NCBI GenBank assembly: GCA_910584805.1 | Contig: CAJUCB010000035.1 | Span: 1-19,209 of the forward strand | Source of the DNA: an uncultured Oscillospiraceae bacterium | Lineage (GTDB): Bacteria > Bacillota > Clostridia > Oscillospirales > Oscillospiraceae | Direction of reading: 5' to 3' | Length of the DNA stretch: 19,209 nucleotides | Part shown: one piece after another, positions 1 through 7,627 of the stretch | How positions within the stretch are numbered: the first letter of the stretch is position 1 | How the letters are laid out: each line of letters starts with the position of its first letter | The notes under the pieces: generated by a model | The model's database searches: none | Seen by the model: only the letters and a program-made list of their open reading frames with translations | What the model was told of the DNA's origin: nothing | Translations under genes and position numbers: made by a program

Positions 1-1
1 C

Positions 2-361
2 CTGGTGGACGCGGCCCGTGCTATGGGGGCCTCCTGGCACGCCGGGGTGGTTCAGTGCAAGGATTCCTTCTACGGCCAGCACTCCCCCAGCCGGATGCCC
101 GTGTCCTATGAATTGGAAAGCAAGTGGGAGGCCTGGAAGCGCCTGGGGGTCCTGGCCAGCGAGATGGAGTCCGCCGCCCTCTTCACCGTGGCCGCCACCC
201 TGGGGGTGCGCTGCGGCTCGGCCTTCCACGTGATCTGGAACCAGGAGCGGCAGAAGGCGGGGCTGGACCAGGCGGAGTCGGAGGACGTGGAACAGTCCGT
301 CCGCCTGAGCATTGAGGCCTTGAAGCTGCTGATCCAGCGGGACCGGGAGGCGAAGCAATGA
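2..361 (+). CDS. udp: Uridine phosphorylase-type nucleoside phosphorylase, 3' part only
   Basis: This is the C-terminal part (about 120 residues) of a nucleoside phosphorylase; the reading frame is open to the left edge, so the true start lies outside the window. The family cleaves uridine (or a related nucleoside) with phosphate to base and ribose-1-phosphate in cytosolic pyrimidine salvage. The visible sequence includes GVVQCKDSFYGQHSPSRMP, the conserved EMESAALF segment (the Glu-Met-Glu that binds the ribose in this family), and a C-terminal helix. The tract SKWEAWKRLGVLASEMESA is what I remember for Firmicutes uridine phosphorylases rather than PNP or MTA phosphorylase. The stop overlaps the next start as ATGA, so the downstream DUF1847 gene is probably translated by coupling. 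Uridine specificity is inference; membership in the phosphorylase superfamily is firm. Confidence 0.85.
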   Translation: MVDAARAMGASWHAGVVQCKDSFYGQHSPSRMPVSYELESKWEAWKRLGVLASEMESAALFTVAATLGVRCGSAFHVIWNQERQKAGLDQAESEDVEQSVRLSIEALKLLIQRDREAKQ

Positions 362-1002
362 GCGAGGGCATCCAGCGCTCCTGTATTGACTGCGCCGTGA
401 CCCAGTGCGATGCCCACGGGGACCGTCCCTACCCCGGGTTCTGCCCCAGCCAGGCCCTGGGGGCGGAGCAGCGGGAGGCGGCCTTAGCCCGGTATCTGGA
501 CGACCCGGAGGATCAAAAACTGGCCCAGGTGGCGGCGGAAGTGGAGGCCGCGGGGTATCGCCAGTGGCCCCGGGTCCGGGAGACGGTGGAGTTTGCCCGG
601 CGCATGGGCTTCCATAAAATCGGCATCGCCACCTGCGTGGGGCTGATCCGGGAGAGCCGGACCCTGGCGAAGATCCTCCGGGCCAACGGCTTCGAGGTGT
701 ACGGCGTCGGCTGTAAGGTGGGAGAGCTTGCCAAGGATGCGTTGGGCATCCCCCCGGAGCACCACGGCCCCGGCCACATCGCCTGTAACCCGGTGCTGCA
801 AGCGGAGCTGCTCAACCAGGCGGGGACGGAGCTGAACATCGTTATGGGCCTGTGCGTGGGCCACGACAGCCTCTTTTATAAACACGCCCAGGGCATCACC
901 ACCACCCTGGTGACCAAGGACCGGGTGACAGGCCACAACCCTGTGGCGGCCCTGTACAATGCCGAGAGCTACTACAGTGATTTGATGAACCCCCAGCCCT
1001 GA
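358..1002 (+). CDS. DUF1847 family cysteine-rich, probably metal-binding protein
   Basis: A 214-residue soluble protein without signal peptide or membrane segments. The N-terminus carries a cysteine cluster (C9, C12, C17, C29), followed by a central domain with further conserved-looking Cys/His positions (C93, C119, C143, C166, H169), including GLCVGHDSLFYKHA. This is the layout of the DUF1847 family, which is annotated as putative metal-binding and has no established reaction that I know of. A zinc or Fe-S site is inference from the CxxC pattern. The start ATG overlaps the stop of the uridine phosphorylase gene by four bases, with GGGAGG about seven bases upstream. The pairing suggests co-regulation with nucleoside salvage but not a defined function. 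A 58-nt gap follows; it contains a CG-rich inverted repeat near 1011-1025 without a T-tract, so I do not call a terminator there. Confidence 0.85.
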   Translation: MSEGIQRSCIDCAVTQCDAHGDRPYPGFCPSQALGAEQREAALARYLDDPEDQKLAQVAAEVEAAGYRQWPRVRETVEFARRMGFHKIGIATCVGLIRESRTLAKILRANGFEVYGVGCKVGELAKDALGIPPEHHGPGHIACNPVLQAELLNQAGTELNIVMGLCVGHDSLFYKHAQGITTTLVTKDRVTGHNPVAALYNAESYYSDLMNPQP

Positions 1003-1060
1003 GGCATGGACGCCCCCCGGGGCGCATAAACTCTCCCTAACAGAGCGCTGCAAAGGGGGG

Positions 1061-1603
1061 ATGGGGATGGAGACGCGGTTCCCGTTGGAAAACGGCCACC
1101 TGCTCTGCACCCAGATGGGGGAGCGGGTCCGCCTGTATATGGAGGTGCGCACCACCGCCACCGGCCTGTGCCGGGGGCTGCTGCTGGGGGAGAATGGGGA
1201 CCTGGATTTGGGGCCCATGCTCCCGGAGGGGGGCTGCCTGCGCCTGGAACGCAGCTTTTTGGTGGAGACCTTGAAGAAAAAGGGCTGCTGGCCCATCACC
1301 GGGGCCCGATTGGTGCGGCCTGTGAAGCCCGCCGCCGGGACGCCGCCCAAGGGGTGGAGCCGGGACCTGGGCCTGGGGGCTCTCTTCCCCCACGACCCGG
1401 CCTTGGCCCAGGCGGCGGAGCTGGCCCCCCGGCCCCTGTACCGCCCCCGCCCCCAGGGCTTCCAGCTGGCCTGGCCCTGGGACCCGGAGGCGCCCTTCCC
1501 CCTGCCGCCGGTGTTTTGCTTTGCCCGTGTCCAGGCCCTGGGGGACCGGCCCTACCTGGTGTTTCAGTTCCAGACGGGGGGCATACCAAGGATCGAAGAA
1601 TAG
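1061..1603 (+). CDS. Unrecognised 180-aa protein upstream of mrnC
   Basis: I do not recognise this family. The frame is open for about 180 residues with codon use (strong G/C third positions) like its neighbours, and it sits in the same direction directly before mrnC, its TAG abutting the mrnC region. Two in-frame ATGs compete, at 1061 and 1067. The run AAGGGGGG at 1053-1060 is too close to the first and well spaced (about six bases) for the second, so translation may start at 1067. The protein has no membrane segment or signal peptide, is rich in Pro, Gly and Leu, and has a basic stretch (LVETLKKKGCWP) near residue 70. The C-terminal part (FCFARVQALGDRPYLVFQFQ) looks like beta strands. It could be a lineage-restricted protein tied to RNA processing, but that rests only on position. 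Confidence 0.7.
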   Translation: MGMETRFPLENGHLLCTQMGERVRLYMEVRTTATGLCRGLLLGENGDLDLGPMLPEGGCLRLERSFLVETLKKKGCWPITGARLVRPVKPAAGTPPKGWSRDLGLGALFPHDPALAQAAELAPRPLYRPRPQGFQLAWPWDPEAPFPLPPVFCFARVQALGDRPYLVFQFQTGGIPRIEE

Positions 1604-1615
1604 ATGGAGAACACA

Positions 1616-2017
1616 ATGGATTATTTTCATATCACCCAGGACAAGCAGGACCTGCTGGCCATGAGCAGCCTGGGCCTTGCCTACCTGGGGGACGCAGTTT
1701 ACGAGGTGATGGTGCGTGGCTGGCTCTGCCTCCACGGCAAGCTCACCCCTGGCAAGCTCCACCGGGCCGCCCTGGCCTATGTGGCCGCCCCCCGGCAGGC
1801 GGAGATGACGGAAAAACTCCTGCCCCTGCTCAGCGAGGCGGAGTTGCAGGTGTTCAAACGGGGGCGCAACGCCAGCCCCCATTCCCTGCCCAAGGCCGCC
1901 ACCCGCCGGGAGTACCAGACAGCCACAGGGTTAGAAGCTTTGTTTGGCTGGCTGTATTTGCAGGGGGAGACGGAGCGGCTCAACCAGTTGTTTGAGACCA
2001 TGATGGAAGGAGCGTGA
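1616..2017 (+). CDS. mrnC: Mini-ribonuclease III (23S rRNA maturation)
   Basis: A 133-residue protein made of only an RNase III catalytic domain, without the dsRNA-binding domain, which defines Mini-III. Family members trim 23S rRNA precursor ends in Firmicutes. The catalytic signature LAYLGDAVYE is at residues 21-30 with the metal-binding Asp at D26 and Glu at E30. The later blocks KRGRNASPHSLPK and EYQTATGLEALFGWLYL also fit, the latter carrying the second acidic metal ligand. I chose the ATG at 1616 because GGAGA ends about six bases before it. The in-frame ATG at 1604 abuts the preceding stop and lacks a spaced ribosome binding site; it would add only four residues. The gene is followed after six bases by rqcH, so a translation-related operon is likely. 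Confidence 0.93.
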   Translation: MDYFHITQDKQDLLAMSSLGLAYLGDAVYEVMVRGWLCLHGKLTPGKLHRAALAYVAAPRQAEMTEKLLPLLSEAELQVFKRGRNASPHSLPKAATRREYQTATGLEALFGWLYLQGETERLNQLFETMMEGA

Positions 2018-2023
2018 GGGAAG

Positions 2024-3775
2024 ATGCCTATGGACGCACTGTGCCTCTCCGCCCTGCTGCGGGAGACGGGGGAGGCGGTGGTAGGGGGGCGGATCGACAA
2101 GGTCTACCAGCCCAGCCGGGACGAAATTTTGCTGCATATCCGGGGCAAGGAGGGGCCCTGCCGCCTGCTGTTCTCGGCAGACCCCACCGGGGCCCGGCTC
2201 CAGCTGACGGACCTCCCCCGGGAGAACCCCGCCGAGCCCCCCATGTTCTGTATGCTCCTGCGCAAGCACCTCACCGGGGGGCGGATCACCGCCCTGACCC
2301 AGCCCCCTATGGAGCGCATCGCGGAGCTCACCGTGGAGACCAGCAACGAGATGGGGGACAAGGTGTCCCGCCGCCTGCTGTTGGAGGCCACAGGCCGAAA
2401 GACGAATTTGCTGCTCCTGGACGAGACGGGGCGCATTGCCGACTGCCTGCGCCGCAGTGGCGGGGACCTCACCCAGGTCCGTCCCCTGCTGCCAGGGATG
2501 TTTTACAACTACCCCCCCGCCCAGGAGGGGAAGGTCCCCCCCACGGACTTGCCGGAGGGCAGCGATGCCCTGGCCCCCTACGGGCCGGACACCCCGGCGG
2601 ACAAGCTCCTGCTGGACCGCTTCATGGGCCTCTCCCCGTTGATTGCCCGGGAGCTGGCCTTTGAGGCCTTCGGGGACAGCACTGCCCCAGTGGGGGCAGG
2701 GGCGGGGGCCCTATTGGACAAGCTCCGTGCCCTCCTCGCCAAATTAGAGGCCGGGGAGGTTCAGCCCACCATGCTGCGCCGGGAGGACAGGCCTGTGGAT
2801 TTCTCCTTCCGCCCCATCCTGCAATATGGCCCCGGTACGGAACTGAGGGCCTATCCCAGCTTTTCCGCCCTCCTGGATGACTACTACGGCCAGCGGGAGA
2901 CCGCCCGCCGGGTCCAGCAGCGGGGCAAGGACCTCATCAAGCCCCTCACCGCCGCCCGGGACCGTCTGGCCAGGAAGCTGGCCTTGCAGGAAAAGGAGCT
3001 GGCGGAGACGGGGAAACGGGAGGCATACCGCGTTGCCGGGGACCTCATCACCTCCAACCTCTATCGGATGGAGCGGGGCATGCAGGTGTTGAAAACAGAA
3101 AATTTTTATGACCCCGATTGCCAGGAGATTGAGATTCCCCTAGACCCCCTGAAAACGCCCCAGCAAAACGCCGCCCACTACTATAAGCGCTACACCAAGG
3201 CCAAGACCGCCCAGGAGATGCTTACCCTTCAGCTGGAAAAGGGCCGGGGGGAGCAGCGTTACCTGGACAGCGTTTTGGATAGCCTCTCCCGGGCCGAGGG
3301 GGACCGGGACTTGGAGGAAATCCGCCAGGAGCTGGTGGAGACCGGCTACCTCCGCCGCCGGGCCAAGGCCAAGGACCGGATGAAGCGGCCCAGCACTGGG
3401 CCCTTGGAGTTCCGCTCCACGGCGGGGTTTCGGATTTCCGTAGGCCGGAACAACCTGCAAAACGATCTCCTCACCACCAAACGGGCGTCCAAGGGGGACT
3501 ATTGGTTCCACACCCAGAAAATCCACGGCTCCCATGTGATTTTGTGGACGGAAGGCCAGAAGCCCGACCCGCAGAGCCTCCAAGAGGCGGCGATGCTGGC
3601 CGCCTGGTTCTCCCAAGGCCGGGAGGGGAAGAAGGTGCCGGTGGACTACAGCCCGGTGAAGTTTGTAAAAAAGCCCGCCGGGGCCCGGCCGGGGATGGTG
3701 ATTTACACCACCTACCAAACCGCCTACGTGGACCCGGACCCAGCCCTGGCGGAGCGGTTGAAAGAGAAGAAATAG
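2024..3775 (+). CDS. rqcH: RqcH/NFACT family ribosome quality control protein
   Basis: A 583-residue homologue of bacterial RqcH (Rqc2/NEMF; older names FbpA, fibronectin-binding protein). In Bacillus, RqcH binds stalled 50S subunits carrying peptidyl-tRNA and recruits tRNA-Ala to add C-terminal alanine tails, marking nascent chains for degradation. Domains in order are NFACT-N (about 1-200, with PPMFCMLLRKHLTGG at 72-86), a helical and coiled-coil middle (about 285-430, Arg/Lys/Glu-rich), and the NFACT-R/DUF814 domain (about 445-570) with VGRNNLQND near 473 and the WFH...IHGSHVIL segment. The Asp-Arg pair required for tailing (D97/R98 in the Bacillus/Staphylococcus numbering) aligns with E97-R98 here, a conservative but notable change. 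GAAGGAG and GAGGG precede the ATG. Length and domain order are normal for the family, and the gene is intact. Confidence 0.95.
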   Translation: MPMDALCLSALLRETGEAVVGGRIDKVYQPSRDEILLHIRGKEGPCRLLFSADPTGARLQLTDLPRENPAEPPMFCMLLRKHLTGGRITALTQPPMERIAELTVETSNEMGDKVSRRLLLEATGRKTNLLLLDETGRIADCLRRSGGDLTQVRPLLPGMFYNYPPAQEGKVPPTDLPEGSDALAPYGPDTPADKLLLDRFMGLSPLIARELAFEAFGDSTAPVGAGAGALLDKLRALLAKLEAGEVQPTMLRREDRPVDFSFRPILQYGPGTELRAYPSFSALLDDYYGQRETARRVQQRGKDLIKPLTAARDRLARKLALQEKELAETGKREAYRVAGDLITSNLYRMERGMQVLKTENFYDPDCQEIEIPLDPLKTPQQNAAHYYKRYTKAKTAQEMLTLQLEKGRGEQRYLDSVLDSLSRAEGDRDLEEIRQELVETGYLRRRAKAKDRMKRPSTGPLEFRSTAGFRISVGRNNLQNDLLTTKRASKGDYWFHTQKIHGSHVILWTEGQKPDPQSLQEAAMLAAWFSQGREGKKVPVDYSPVKFVKKPAGARPGMVIYTTYQTAYVDPDPALAERLKEKK

Positions 3776-3786
3776 GGGGACATGAC

Positions 3787-5058
3787 ATGAAGAAGCGACT
3801 GCTGCCCCTGCTGCTGGCCTGCCTCCTGCTGACCGCTTGCGGGGAGCAGAACCCAGAGGATATGTGGGCCCCTTGGGTGCCGGAGGCCCCCAGCTTGGAC
3901 CTGGTCCAGACCAGTCTGGACGGCCTTACCGTTCCGGAAGGGGTAAAGGTGGTGGGCCTGGGGGAGGCCAGCCACGGGGTGAAGGAATACCAGGAGATGA
4001 AGGGGGCGGTGTTCCAGGCATTGGTGGAAAACAACGGCTGCCGGAGCTTTATCATTGAAGGGGACTTTGGCAGTGCCATCGCGGTGGACGAGTATATCCA
4101 CGGCGGAGAGGGGACCGCCCAGGAGGCCGCCAATCAAATCGGGTTCCGTATCTACCAAACCCAGGAGATGGCGGATATCCTCACCTGGATGCGCCAGTAT
4201 AACGAGACCGCCCCGGAGGGGGAGGATTTGCACTTTTACGGCATGGATATCCAGTGGGCAGACGCCAGCAAGGACTACCTGTTCCGGGTTTTGGAGCAGG
4301 TTCCCCCGGAGCTGGGGGAGGAGTTCCAGGTATTCCGGGAGCGCCTGGAATTTCTCAACGACGACGATATGTTCGACCTCACGGCCCAGGAGTTTGAACA
4401 GGGCACAGCAGTGGTGCAGGAACTACTGAAAGCCATGGACGCGGCCCAAGGAGAGATGACAGCGGCAGTGGGGGAGAGGGCGTTTGCCTTTGCCCGGGAG
4501 TGTGCCCACAGTCTTTCTGAATGCTGTACCGTGCGGGGGGCCTCTAATCTTCAATACAATGAACTGAGAGACATCTTTATGGCTAGGAAGGTTCAGTGGT
4601 ATTTGGACCAGGGCGACGGCAGCCTCCTGTTTATCAACGGGCACAATGGACATATCGCCAAGGAAGGAGAGACCACCTATACCAGCTTGGGGGAAAACCT
4701 TTGGATTGATTTGCAGGGGGCGTACTTCGCCATCGGCACCAACGCAGCGGTGACGGCCTATAACGCCCAGGGGGAGGATGGAAGCTTTACCGAAGTCACC
4801 GTGGAAAACAACGACCCCCTGACCCGCTTGGCGACGGAATTGAAACAGGACCAAGGGGCGCTGTGGTACTATGCGGACTTTTCCGCTGTGAGGAAAGACC
4901 CCAACTGGGGAAAACTCCTGTCGCAGACGTGGAGTATGACCTCTTTGAATGTGGGCGTTTCCATTTTGAACACCGGACGTATCGTTCCGGAGAAGGCTTA
5001 CGATGGGATGATTGTGTTCGATACGGTGTCCCCCACCACCTTGAAATTGGACGAATGA
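3787..5058 (+). CDS. Erythromycin esterase family lipoprotein
   Basis: A 423-residue predicted lipoprotein. The start at 3787 gives a short basic n-region (MKKR), a leucine-rich core and the lipobox LLTAC with the lipidated Cys at C18, so the enzyme should be anchored outside the membrane. The rest matches the erythromycin esterase fold (Ere/SuccB-like, Pfam Erythro_esteras). Visible motifs are GEASHGVKE (H63, E67), EGDFGSAIAVDEYI from residue 91, HFYGMD (149-154), and NGHNGHI (284-290), whose His residues correspond to the active-site region of EreA/EreB. The family hydrolyses esters, including the macrolide lactone in true Ere enzymes, but most chromosomal members have no known substrate, so resistance should not be assumed. 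AGGGGG precedes the start. It is the last gene of the plus-strand group and ends 10 bases before a strong hairpin terminator. Confidence 0.88.
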   Translation: MKKRLLPLLLACLLLTACGEQNPEDMWAPWVPEAPSLDLVQTSLDGLTVPEGVKVVGLGEASHGVKEYQEMKGAVFQALVENNGCRSFIIEGDFGSAIAVDEYIHGGEGTAQEAANQIGFRIYQTQEMADILTWMRQYNETAPEGEDLHFYGMDIQWADASKDYLFRVLEQVPPELGEEFQVFRERLEFLNDDDMFDLTAQEFEQGTAVVQELLKAMDAAQGEMTAAVGERAFAFARECAHSLSECCTVRGASNLQYNELRDIFMARKVQWYLDQGDGSLLFINGHNGHIAKEGETTYTSLGENLWIDLQGAYFAIGTNAAVTAYNAQGEDGSFTEVTVENNDPLTRLATELKQDQGALWYYADFSAVRKDPNWGKLLSQTWSMTSLNVGVSILNTGRIVPEKAYDGMIVFDTVSPTTLKLDE

Positions 5059-5068
5059 GACAGAGCAC

Positions 5069-5109
5069 AACAGCGCCTGTGGAAGGTTTCCCCTCCACAG
5101 GCGCTGTTT
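5069..5109. terminator. Hairpin terminator, probably bidirectional
   Basis: A perfect 15-bp inverted repeat, 5069-5083 (AACAGCGCCTGTGGA) and 5094-5108, with a 10-nt loop, followed on the plus strand by a weak T-rich tail (GTTTACTACTT). It lies between the convergent esterase-family lipoprotein (ending 5058) and the minus-strand ORF (ending 5111), so it could stop transcription from both sides. Confidence 0.8.
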
Positions 5110-5110
5110 A

Positions 5111-5695
5111 CTACTTCACGGGAACTCCGCCGATGAGGATGGTTTCTACAGACGCAATGTCTATCGGGCTGGAAAAATGGTAGAGGAATGAATGGCGCAT
5201 CTGGCCTGTCTCCGGGTCTAAACATAGATGGCCGCCGTCTAAGGTGTTGCTGTCCAGCGTGAGCGCTGTCCCGTCGGAAAAGGAAAGGGTCACGGGTTCC
5301 GGGCTGGGGGCCAGGGGGATGCCGTCCAGGAAGAAGATCGGGGAGATGGGGGAGAGGAGCACCTTGGTCAGGTGATAGTCCCCGTTTTGGACTGGGGTGT
5401 CTGGATACGAACTTTCCATAGCGTCTACGGGCTTACACTGCCATTCCAGGACCACAGGTTCCTCTGCTTGCCAAAGGGTAAGCAGCGTTTCCCCCTCCTG
5501 AGAACGCAGGGTTGTTGTCGGGGGGAAATGCAGGCGGATGGGAAGGTCCAAGGGGGCGCTGTTATTTTCCACCGTATAGTTGAACACAAGGATGCGGTGG
5601 GGAGAACACTCCAACACTTCACCCTGATATGGACAAGACCACAAAAATCCATGGGGGAGGCAAAACAGAAGCAAATTACCGGGAGAACACAACAA
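5111..5695 (-). CDS. Hypothetical protein, probably the 5'-truncated remnant of a larger exported protein
   Basis: A minus-strand frame of 194 codons whose body reads like a beta-rich extracellular domain: VFNYTVENNS, a segment like KVLLSPISP, FSDGTALTL, and the ending SPIDIASVETILIGGVPV. These recall, from memory, the C-terminal domains (DUF4179/DUF5643-like) of clostridial anti-sigma or membrane proteins. This resemblance is tentative. The 5' end is poor: the only far-upstream start is a TTG at 5693-5695 without a Shine-Dalgarno sequence, and the first 30 residues (Cys/Pro/Leu-rich) do not form a clean signal peptide. A hairpin (5674-5712) overlaps the start. The usual cytoplasmic and membrane portion of such proteins is missing and would lie where the AT-rich van-like module now begins, so I think the gene lost its 5' part. 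Alternatively it is a small intact gene with a TTG start. Confidence 0.5.
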   Translation of the reverse strand: MLCSPGNLLLFCLPHGFLWSCPYQGEVLECSPHRILVFNYTVENNSAPLDLPIRLHFPPTTTLRSQEGETLLTLWQAEEPVVLEWQCKPVDAMESSYPDTPVQNGDYHLTKVLLSPISPIFFLDGIPLAPSPEPVTLSFSDGTALTLDSNTLDGGHLCLDPETGQMRHSFLYHFSSPIDIASVETILIGGVPVK

Positions 5696-5712
5696 GTGCT
5701 TTCCCGGTAATT
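5674..5712. repeat. 11-bp perfect inverted repeat at the edge of the VanRS module
   Basis: AATTACCGGGA at 5674-5684 is repeated in inverted form at 5702-5712, with a 17-nt loop. It overlaps the beginning of the minus-strand remnant ORF and lies just left of the VanR-box-like repeats. It has no T-tract on either strand long enough for a good terminator. It could insulate the divergent region or be an operator; it is also close to where base composition changes. Confidence 0.55.
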
Positions 5713-5728
5713 GATATCATTTTACATA

Positions 5729-5785
5729 TCGTAGAAAAATCTTAAGGAAATTCGTAGAGAAAACGGAAATAAGCTATGGTATAAT
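5729..5785 (+). promoter_or_regulatory. VanR-box-like direct repeats and extended -10 promoter of the two-component operon
   Basis: Three similar units run head to tail: TCGTAGAAAAA (5729), TCTTAAGGAAAT (5740) and TCGTAGAGAAAA (5752), spaced 11 and 12 bases. They resemble the 12-bp TCGTAnGAAA-type site I remember for phosphorylated VanR of Tn1546. Downstream is an extended -10, TGGTATAAT (TATAAT at 5780-5785). The -35 position (about 5757-5762, GAGAAA) is poor and lies inside the last repeat. This is the layout of an activator-dependent promoter, so the regulator probably controls its own expression. The VanR start follows 32 bases later with GGGGGGAG before the ATG. Confidence 0.65.
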
Positions 5786-5817
5786 CTTATGTACTATACG
5801 GAATTGGGGGGAGCAAA

Positions 5818-6519
5818 ATGGGGATTAACATTTTAGTGGTAGACGATGAAAAAGAACTGGCCGATATCATAGAGCTTTACCTTACCAACGACGGCTATAC
5901 TGTCCACAAATGCTACACCGGGGCAGAGGCCCTGGACTGTATCGCGCATACGGATTTAGACTTGGCAATATTGGATGTTATGCTCCCTGACGCAGACGGC
6001 TTTCAAATCTGTAAAACAATCAGGGAGAAGTCCTATTATCCCATCATTATGCTTACAGCAAAGGTAGCTGACGGAGACAAAATCATGGGCCTGACAATCG
6101 GGGCTGACGATTATATCACAAAGCCCTTTAATCCCTTAGAGGTCGTCGCCAGAGTAAAGACCCAACTTCGGAGATATTTGCACTACAACAATTCGCGTCC
6201 AAAACAAGAAGAACCGACCCATGAATATGATATTCGTGGGCTTATCATCAATAAAGATAACCACAAGTGCTTCTTATTCGGGAAGGAATTGCAGTTGACC
6301 CCCATTGAGTTTTCTATTCTCTGGTATCTCTGTGAACACCAAGGGATTGTCGTTTCCTCCGAAGAACTTTTCGAGGCAGTATGGGGCGAGAAATTTTTAC
6401 AGAATAACAATACGGTCATGGCCCACATCGGACGTCTGCGGGAGAAGATGGACGAGCCAGCCAGAAATCCAAAATTTATCAAAACGGTATGGGGAGTAGG
6501 TTATACCATTGAAAAATAA
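5818..6519 (+). CDS. VanR-like OmpR/PhoB family response regulator
   Basis: A 233-residue response regulator. The receiver domain (1-120) has the acidic pair D9/D10, the phosphoacceptor D53 in LAILDVMLP, T80 and K102 (ITKPF). The winged-helix DNA-binding domain (about 135-233) has LTPIEFSILWYLCEHQG and ends KFIKTVWGVGYTIEK. The match to VanR of glycopeptide-resistance operons is close along the whole length from memory (ELYLTNDGYTV, YPIIMLT, LTIGADDYITKPF, the C-terminal block). No vanH/A/X-type gene lies nearby; instead the operon is followed by an ABC transporter. The last 11 bases overlap the sensor kinase gene, as in VanRS pairs. Likely targets are the two repeat clusters at 5729-5763 and 7621-7655. 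The inducer is unknown; cell-envelope stress is a reasonable inference. Confidence 0.93.
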   Translation: MGINILVVDDEKELADIIELYLTNDGYTVHKCYTGAEALDCIAHTDLDLAILDVMLPDADGFQICKTIREKSYYPIIMLTAKVADGDKIMGLTIGADDYITKPFNPLEVVARVKTQLRRYLHYNNSRPKQEEPTHEYDIRGLIINKDNHKCFLFGKELQLTPIEFSILWYLCEHQGIVVSSEELFEAVWGEKFLQNNNTVMAHIGRLREKMDEPARNPKFIKTVWGVGYTIEK

Positions 6520-7627
6520 ACGAAATAACGATTTTCACCAATTCCGCATGAAAATTCTTCTTCGCATGATCGCTATGATGGGGATTGCTGCCGCCATCAT
6601 CTACATCACATATTCGTTTCTGCTGCGCGGTAATTTTGCAAACCTGATGATGTCTCTCCTGCAAAATATTGGTGGTATGGACTATGATGCAGCACTTAAC
6701 CTGTATAGCCGGGTATTCCGCAGTCACATGGACACGATCATTCTGCTGTCTATTCTGTTTGTATTCATTGGCCTGCTTTATATCTTCCTGCATTGGTTTA
6801 CAAAATACTTTGAGGAAATCAGCAAGGGAATGGATGCCATACTCCGAGATACCGCAGGGGAAATTTCCCTGGCCCCGGAACTGCTCTCCATTGAACGGAA
6901 AATGAACATAGCGAAGCATACGCTTGACCGGCAGAAAAGTGATATGCTGATTGCCGAGCAGAAAAAGAATGATCTTGTTATGTATCTGGCCCACGACTTG
7001 AAAACGCCTCTGGCCTCATCCATCAGTTATCTAAACCTGCTGCGGGATGAAAAACAGATTTCCGAAGAACTGCGGGAAAAGTATCTTTCGATTTCTCTTG
7101 CCAAGGCGGAACGATTGGAGGACTTGATAAACGAATTTTTGGAAATCGCAAAATATAATCTGTCCACGATTACGCTGCAATACAGTGAAATCAATCTGAC
7201 ACGCTTACTGGAACAGCTTGTATATGAGTTTCAGCCCATTTTCGAGAAAAAGGGCCTGACCTGCCGTCTTGTGGCTGCGGACGATATAATGCTGAAATGT
7301 GACGCTGACAAAATGCAGAGAGTATTTGACAATCTTTTGCGGAACGCAGTTGTTTACAGCTACGACGAAACAGAAATTACCGTTCAAGCCGAGGACGGTC
7401 AAGATGGCCTGATCTTGAAATTTTCCAATCATGGTGAAACAATTCCAAGGGAAAAGTTGGAGCGGATATTTGAGCAGTTTTACCGGCTTGACACTGGACG
7501 CGGAACAACTGGGGCGGGCCTGGGCCTTGCGATTGCGAAGCAGATCGTCACGCTCCACAAAGGGACAGTTACAGCGGCAAGTGAGAACGGTTTAACGACC
7601 TTTACCGTAACGCTTCCTGCTTTGTAG
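6509..7627 (+). CDS. VanS-like sensor histidine kinase
   Basis: A 372-residue membrane histidine kinase. It has two membrane segments (about 21-40 and 76-98) flanking a short external loop of about 35 residues, then a linker. The H-box YLAHDLKTPLASSISYLNLL contains the phosphorylated His at H162. The catalytic domain has the N-box DNLLRNAVVYS, a G1 box in the VanS-type form (SNHGETIP rather than DxGxG), FEQFYRLD, and GAGLGLAIAKQI. The start is TTG at 6509, overlapping the regulator gene. I prefer it to the ATG at 6548 because VanS proteins also begin with a basic KNKxND-like tail at this position. The small external loop suggests direct sensing at or in the membrane rather than through a large ligand-binding domain. 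Its partner is the preceding VanR-like regulator. Confidence 0.93.
   Translation: MKNKRNNDFHQFRMKILLRMIAMMGIAAAIIYITYSFLLRGNFANLMMSLLQNIGGMDYDAALNLYSRVFRSHMDTIILLSILFVFIGLLYIFLHWFTKYFEEISKGMDAILRDTAGEISLAPELLSIERKMNIAKHTLDRQKSDMLIAEQKKNDLVMYLAHDLKTPLASSISYLNLLRDEKQISEELREKYLSISLAKAERLEDLINEFLEIAKYNLSTITLQYSEINLTRLLEQLVYEFQPIFEKKGLTCRLVAADDIMLKCDADKMQRVFDNLLRNAVVYSYDETEITVQAEDGQDGLILKFSNHGETIPREKLERIFEQFYRLDTGRGTTGAGLGLAIAKQIVTLHKGTVTAASENGLTTFTVTLPAL

Noticed and set aside
1009..1026. CG-rich inverted repeat after the DUF1847 gene as a terminator
   Set aside because: The stem centre leaves almost no loop and no T-tract follows on the plus strand; it may only reflect GC-rich sequence.
484..1350. 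Long open frame on the minus strand across the DUF1847 gene and beyond
   Set aside because: It is a shadow of GC-rich coding DNA. The translation is rich in Arg, Pro, Gly and His without any family motif, and the plus-strand genes fully explain the region.
3787..5058. Macrolide resistance gene
   Set aside because: Family membership and key motifs are visible, but most chromosomal family members do not inactivate macrolides, and this one is a lipoprotein with unknown substrate.
5818..7627. A vancomycin-resistance operon
   Set aside because: Only regulator and kinase relatives are present. No vanH, ligase or vanX/vanY-type gene occurs in the window, so resistance cannot be claimed.
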